In this document: piece after piece, positions 63,012-64,000 of the stretch | Layout of the letters: each line of letters starts with the position of its first letter | Numbering within the stretch: the first letter of the stretch is position 1 | NCBI GenBank assembly: GCA_009937445.1 | Contig: JAACFM010000016.1 | Coordinates: 1-64,000, forward strand | DNA length: 64,000 nucleotides | Direction: 5' to 3' | Origin: Gammaproteobacteria bacterium | GTDB taxonomy: Bacteria; Pseudomonadota; Gammaproteobacteria; Steroidobacterales; Woeseiaceae | The notes under the pieces: model-generated | Databases searched by the model: none | What the model was told of the DNA's origin: nothing | What the model saw: only the letters and a program-made list of their open reading frames with translations | Program-made: the position numbers and the translations under genes

Positions 63012-64000
63012 GTGTCGCCGTCAACACGCAGCATTTTGCATGTTGATATGGATGCTTTTTATGCGTCCGTCGAGCAACGGGACAATCCACAGCTAAAGGG
63101 AAAACCGGTCGTTGTCGGTGGCGGTACCAATCGCGGGGTTGTCGCAGCGGCTAGCTACGAAGCGCGAAAATTCGGGATTCGTTCCGCCATGCCGATGGCC
63201 GAAGCGATTCGTCGCTGCGACCATCTGGTCCGGGTAAAGCCGCGCATGTCCCACTATAAGGATGCGTCTCAATTGATCTTCGCCATCTTCCGGGAATTCA
63301 CGCCGCTGGTGGAGGGCCTGTCCCTCGATGAGGCCTTTCTCGACGTGACGGCCAGCGTCAAGCTCTTCGGATCTCCCGAAGCCATAGCCAGCAGGATCAA
63401 GCAGCGTATTCTGAGTGCAACGGCGCTTACGGCGTCGGTCGGTGTCGCCCGCAATAAACTGGTCGCGAAAATAGCCTCTGACCTCGACAAACCGGATGGC
63501 CTGACAGTCGTTCTGCCCGACGACTATCGGGACAAGCTGGACCCTCTACCCGTGCGCGTCATTCCAGGTATCGGTCGTGAGACCCTGAAGAAACTGGACA
63601 GGATTCACGTCACGACTATTCGCGATCTCCGTCAGGCCGATAACCGCGATCTCGAACCGATTTTCGGCCGTTTCACGCAAAAGACGCGCGATCGCGCAGC
63701 GGGTATCGACAACCGTCCAGTGATATCCGGACGAGAGGAAAAATCAATTAGCGCGGAAGAAACCTACGACCGGGACCTTTGCAGACCGGCTGACATGCAT
63801 CGCGAACTGCTGCGACTGGCAGAGCGAACGGCGACACGTCTTCGCAAATCCTCGCTGGGTGCGGGTACCGTGCAAATAAAAATTCGACGCGGCGATTTTT
63901 CAACCTGTACGCGCCAACACAGCGTTAATCCTCCCGCAAACGGCACCGACCAGCTCTACGCAATCGCCAGAGAACTGCTCGATTCATGGCTGGCAAGCAA
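63012..64000 (+). CDS. dinB: DNA polymerase IV (DinB), truncated by the window edge
   Basis: Y-family translesion polymerase, open to the right edge (about 329 codons visible); absent from the ORF track because it has no stop here. The N-terminus SPSTRSILHVDMDAFYASVEQRDNPQL is diagnostic, with LSLDEAFLDVTAS carrying the catalytic acidic pair, and the helix-hairpin-helix VIPGIGRETLKKL and little-finger region following. The start is GTG 63012, four bases after the ispA stop, so the two are cotranscribed. No SOS box was found immediately before it. Confidence 0.93.
   Translation, partial: MSPSTRSILHVDMDAFYASVEQRDNPQLKGKPVVVGGGTNRGVVAAASYEARKFGIRSAMPMAEAIRRCDHLVRVKPRMSHYKDASQLIFAIFREFTPLVEGLSLDEAFLDVTASVKLFGSPEAIASRIKQRILSATALTASVGVARNKLVAKIASDLDKPDGLTVVLPDDYRDKLDPLPVRVIPGIGRETLKKLDRIHVTTIRDLRQADNRDLEPIFGRFTQKTRDRAAGIDNRPVISGREEKSISAEETYDRDLCRPADMHRELLRLAERTATRLRKSSLGAGTVQIKIRRGDFSTCTRQHSVNPPANGTDQLYAIARELLDSWLAS

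Noticed and set aside
1-64000. Prophage, insertion sequence, CRISPR or defence island
   Set aside because: No transposase, integrase, cas, restriction-modification, toxin-antitoxin genes or repeat-spacer pattern were seen.

Overview
The window reads as the chromosome of a free-living, probably marine, gammaproteobacterium. Supporting signs are a class I GshA, FadE-type acyl-CoA dehydrogenase, biosynthetic IlvA with two ACT-like repeats, a pspF/pspA locus with a sigma-54 promoter, LexA boxes of the CTGT-N8-ACAG type, RND efflux and DUF1800/DUF1501, DUF2330, DUF2845 and DUF3667 families. It carries an almost complete mevalonate pathway, which is uncommon in this class; lineages such as Woeseiales come to mind, but the assignment is inference. 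No rRNA, tRNA, insertion sequence, phage or CRISPR array was recognised.

Layout. 1-8.8 kb: a four-gene RND efflux operon (two lipoprotein adaptors, two permeases) behind an operator-like palindrome. 8.8-15.1 kb: a sorting-signal secreted protein, an EamA transporter, a TerB-like protein, a short orphan transcript with a 26-codon ORF, a secreted protein, a class V aminotransferase, and an ECF sigma factor with a membrane partner. 15.3-20.1 kb: a DUF1800-DUF1501 pair and an RnfD-like-DUF2330 pair. 20.2-26.1 kb (minus): 2-oxoacid:ferredoxin oxidoreductase alpha/beta with a GltD-like iron-sulfur flavoprotein and a Tat-exported epimerase-like protein. 26.2-29.5 kb: dihydroorotase divergent from ilvA. 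29.5-37.5 kb: a LexA-controlled UvrD-like helicase, a hydrolase, a frameshifted SLC13 permease, a ferredoxin-reductase-like flavoprotein and two tandem paralogous membrane-anchored proteins. 37.7-43.3 kb: gshA, DUF2845, bactofilin, a GGDEF-EAL protein and a secreted protein. 43.3-46.2 kb: phage-shock locus. 46.2-48.8 kb: an ABC transporter with a YtrA-type GntR regulator and a small secreted protein. 49-57.3 kb: second ECF sigma/anti-sigma pair, malate dehydrogenase, fadE, DUF3667 and DUF4399 proteins and HMG-CoA synthase. 57.2-63 kb: isopentenyl-diphosphate isomerase, an HMG-CoA reductase-mevalonate kinase fusion, phosphomevalonate kinase, diphosphomevalonate decarboxylase and divergent farnesyl diphosphate synthase. 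A partial dinB runs off the right edge.

How parts work together. The isoprenoid block covers acetoacetyl-CoA to farnesyl diphosphate; only the thiolase is missing from the window. The strongest regulatory signal is one near-identical 26-bp palindrome, overlapping the -10 element in the same geometry, in front of both the RND operon (about position 275) and the small-protein/GntR/ABC operon (about 48,777). This suggests one GntR/YtrA-type regulator controls two export systems 48 kb apart. Other notable items are the HMGR-MVK fusion, a double SOS box at the helicase, a PspC protein with a PspB-like tail, and a tiny transcript whose Shine-Dalgarno is complementary to the 16S rRNA 3' end over 14 nt and can pair with its own 3' region.
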